Shown here in pieces: positions 60,731-64,000 of a DNA stretch of 64,000 bases. The notes under the pieces are model-generated. The model saw only the letters and a list, made by a program, of their open reading frames with translations. It ran no database searches and was not told the DNA's origin. The first letter of the stretch is position 1, and the number at the start of each line of letters is the position of its first letter. Source of the stretch: Paracoccaceae bacterium (lineage in GTDB: Bacteria > Pseudomonadota > Alphaproteobacteria > Rhodobacterales > Rhodobacteraceae); the NCBI GenBank assembly GCA_024236495.1, contig JACKKJ010000002.1:173501-237500 (forward strand), written 5' to 3'. The position numbers and the translations under genes were made by a program.

Positions 60731-60863
60731 TGCCTTCTTACTCCCCGCCTGTCGCCCCGGGAGCGACACCATACAGCACAAGCATTGGTGCACGGCTCCG
60801 ACCGTGCACCCGATCAAGACCACGTCTGGCGCAGTTTCGCGAGTCCCTCAAGAGGATAGTCCG

Positions 60864-60904
60864 AAAAGCAAACTGCGCCTGACGGAATGTTTCCGCAGGC
60901 GCAG
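60864..60904 (-). terminator. Rho-independent terminator of the rrn operon
   Basis: On the minus strand CTGCGCCTG and CAGGCGCAG pair, with an inner CGGA/TCCG, then TTTGCTTTT. No tRNA lies between it and the 5S gene. Confidence 0.9.
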
Positions 60905-60942
60905 CAAGTCTTTTTCATCGATTGAGAGTGTGTACTTTTCTA

Positions 60943-61060
60943 GGTTTGGCGGTGACCTACTCTCCCACGTCTTGAGACGCAGTACCATTGGCGCGGCGGC
61001 ACTTAACTTCCGAGTTCGGGAAGGGATCGGGTGTTTTGCTCGCGCTATGACCACCAAACC
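60943..61060 (-). rRNA. rrf: 5S ribosomal RNA
   Basis: About 118 bases. On the minus strand it opens with GGTTTGGTGGTCATAGCG and contains CCCGATCCCTTCCCGAACTC and GGGAGAGTAGGTCACCGCC. Ends pair as helix I (GGTTTGG with CCAAACC). Last gene of the rrn operon; ends are set from this helix and may be off by one or two bases. Confidence 0.95.
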
Positions 61061-61137
61061 GAGGAAAGTACACGATTACAATCTTGGTTGTCCAAGTCAG
61101 GTATTTTTTTTCTGCTTTTGATTTGCCTTGCTTTTAC

Positions 61138-63985
<2,848 letters not shown>

Positions 63986-64000
63986 AAAGAGCAAGGCCGC

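Noticed and set aside
60824..60942. Possible tRNA-fMet after 5S, common in Rhodobacter rrn operons
   Set aside because: No cloverleaf or T-loop sequence; the operon terminator lies here instead.

Overview
The window is one continuous, GC-rich chromosomal stretch from an alphaproteobacterium, most likely of the Rhodobacterales (Rhodobacter/Paracoccus-like). Evidence is gene content and order: a separate F0 ATP-synthase operon with twin b/b' subunits, a chvI-chvG-hprK-rapZ-EIIA-HPr operon next to pckA, a MipZ division ATPase, rpsP-rimM-trmD-rplS-rpmE, BluB/BluE-type cobalamin genes with the aerobic Cob pathway, and an rrn operon typical of the group. No insertion sequence, prophage, CRISPR array or tRNA gene was found.

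Layout. 1-6 kb: glutamate-synthase-like oxidoreductase, Stf0 sulfotransferase, adenosine kinase/endonuclease III pair, Ada-like methyltransferase, OmpA lipoprotein. 6-9.5 kb: FadR-type regulator and the F0 operon (minus strand). 9.7-13.6 kb: two EamA transporters, ArsR and LysR regulators, a membrane protein. 13.6-20.4 kb: ffh behind a hairpin-rich leader, two acetyltransferases, chorismate mutase, then the ribosomal/tRNA-modification block, interrupted between trmD and rplS by a lower-GC DUF6928 gene. 20.5-32 kb: mipZ, hydroxybutyryl-CoA dehydrogenase, the ChvI/ChvG-PTS operon, divergent pckA, an SPFH/NfeD pair, asparaginase, an IalB-like protein. 32-35 kb: glutamine-synthetase-like enzyme and class III aminotransferase.

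35-58 kb is a nearly complete aerobic adenosylcobalamin locus. The first half (35.1-43.7 kb) holds lower-ligand, aminopropanol-arm and assembly genes (cobS, cobT, cobU, alpha-ribazole phosphatase, bluE, cbiB, threonine-phosphate decarboxylase, bluB, cobQ, cobO). The second half (43.7-57.9 kb) starts with a cobalamin riboswitch and carries DUF1636-cobW-cobN-G-H-I-J, an inverted cobK, cobL-E-M-B-A-F. Most neighbours are linked by ATGA overlaps. CobS/CobT chelatase subunits and a CobR reductase are not in the window.

58-64 kb: a LacI-type regulator, an unknown polytopic membrane protein, a second sulfotransferase-like protein, then 5S and 23S rRNA on the minus strand; the 16S gene lies beyond the right edge. 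Regulatory observations include a possible link between the LacI regulator and pckA through a shared GCGCTAA-core operator, a promoter plus four-hairpin leader before ffh with a possible kissing loop, a promoter with a long leader before rplS, and a riboswitch whose downstream hairpin would hide the ribosome-binding site of the first cob gene.
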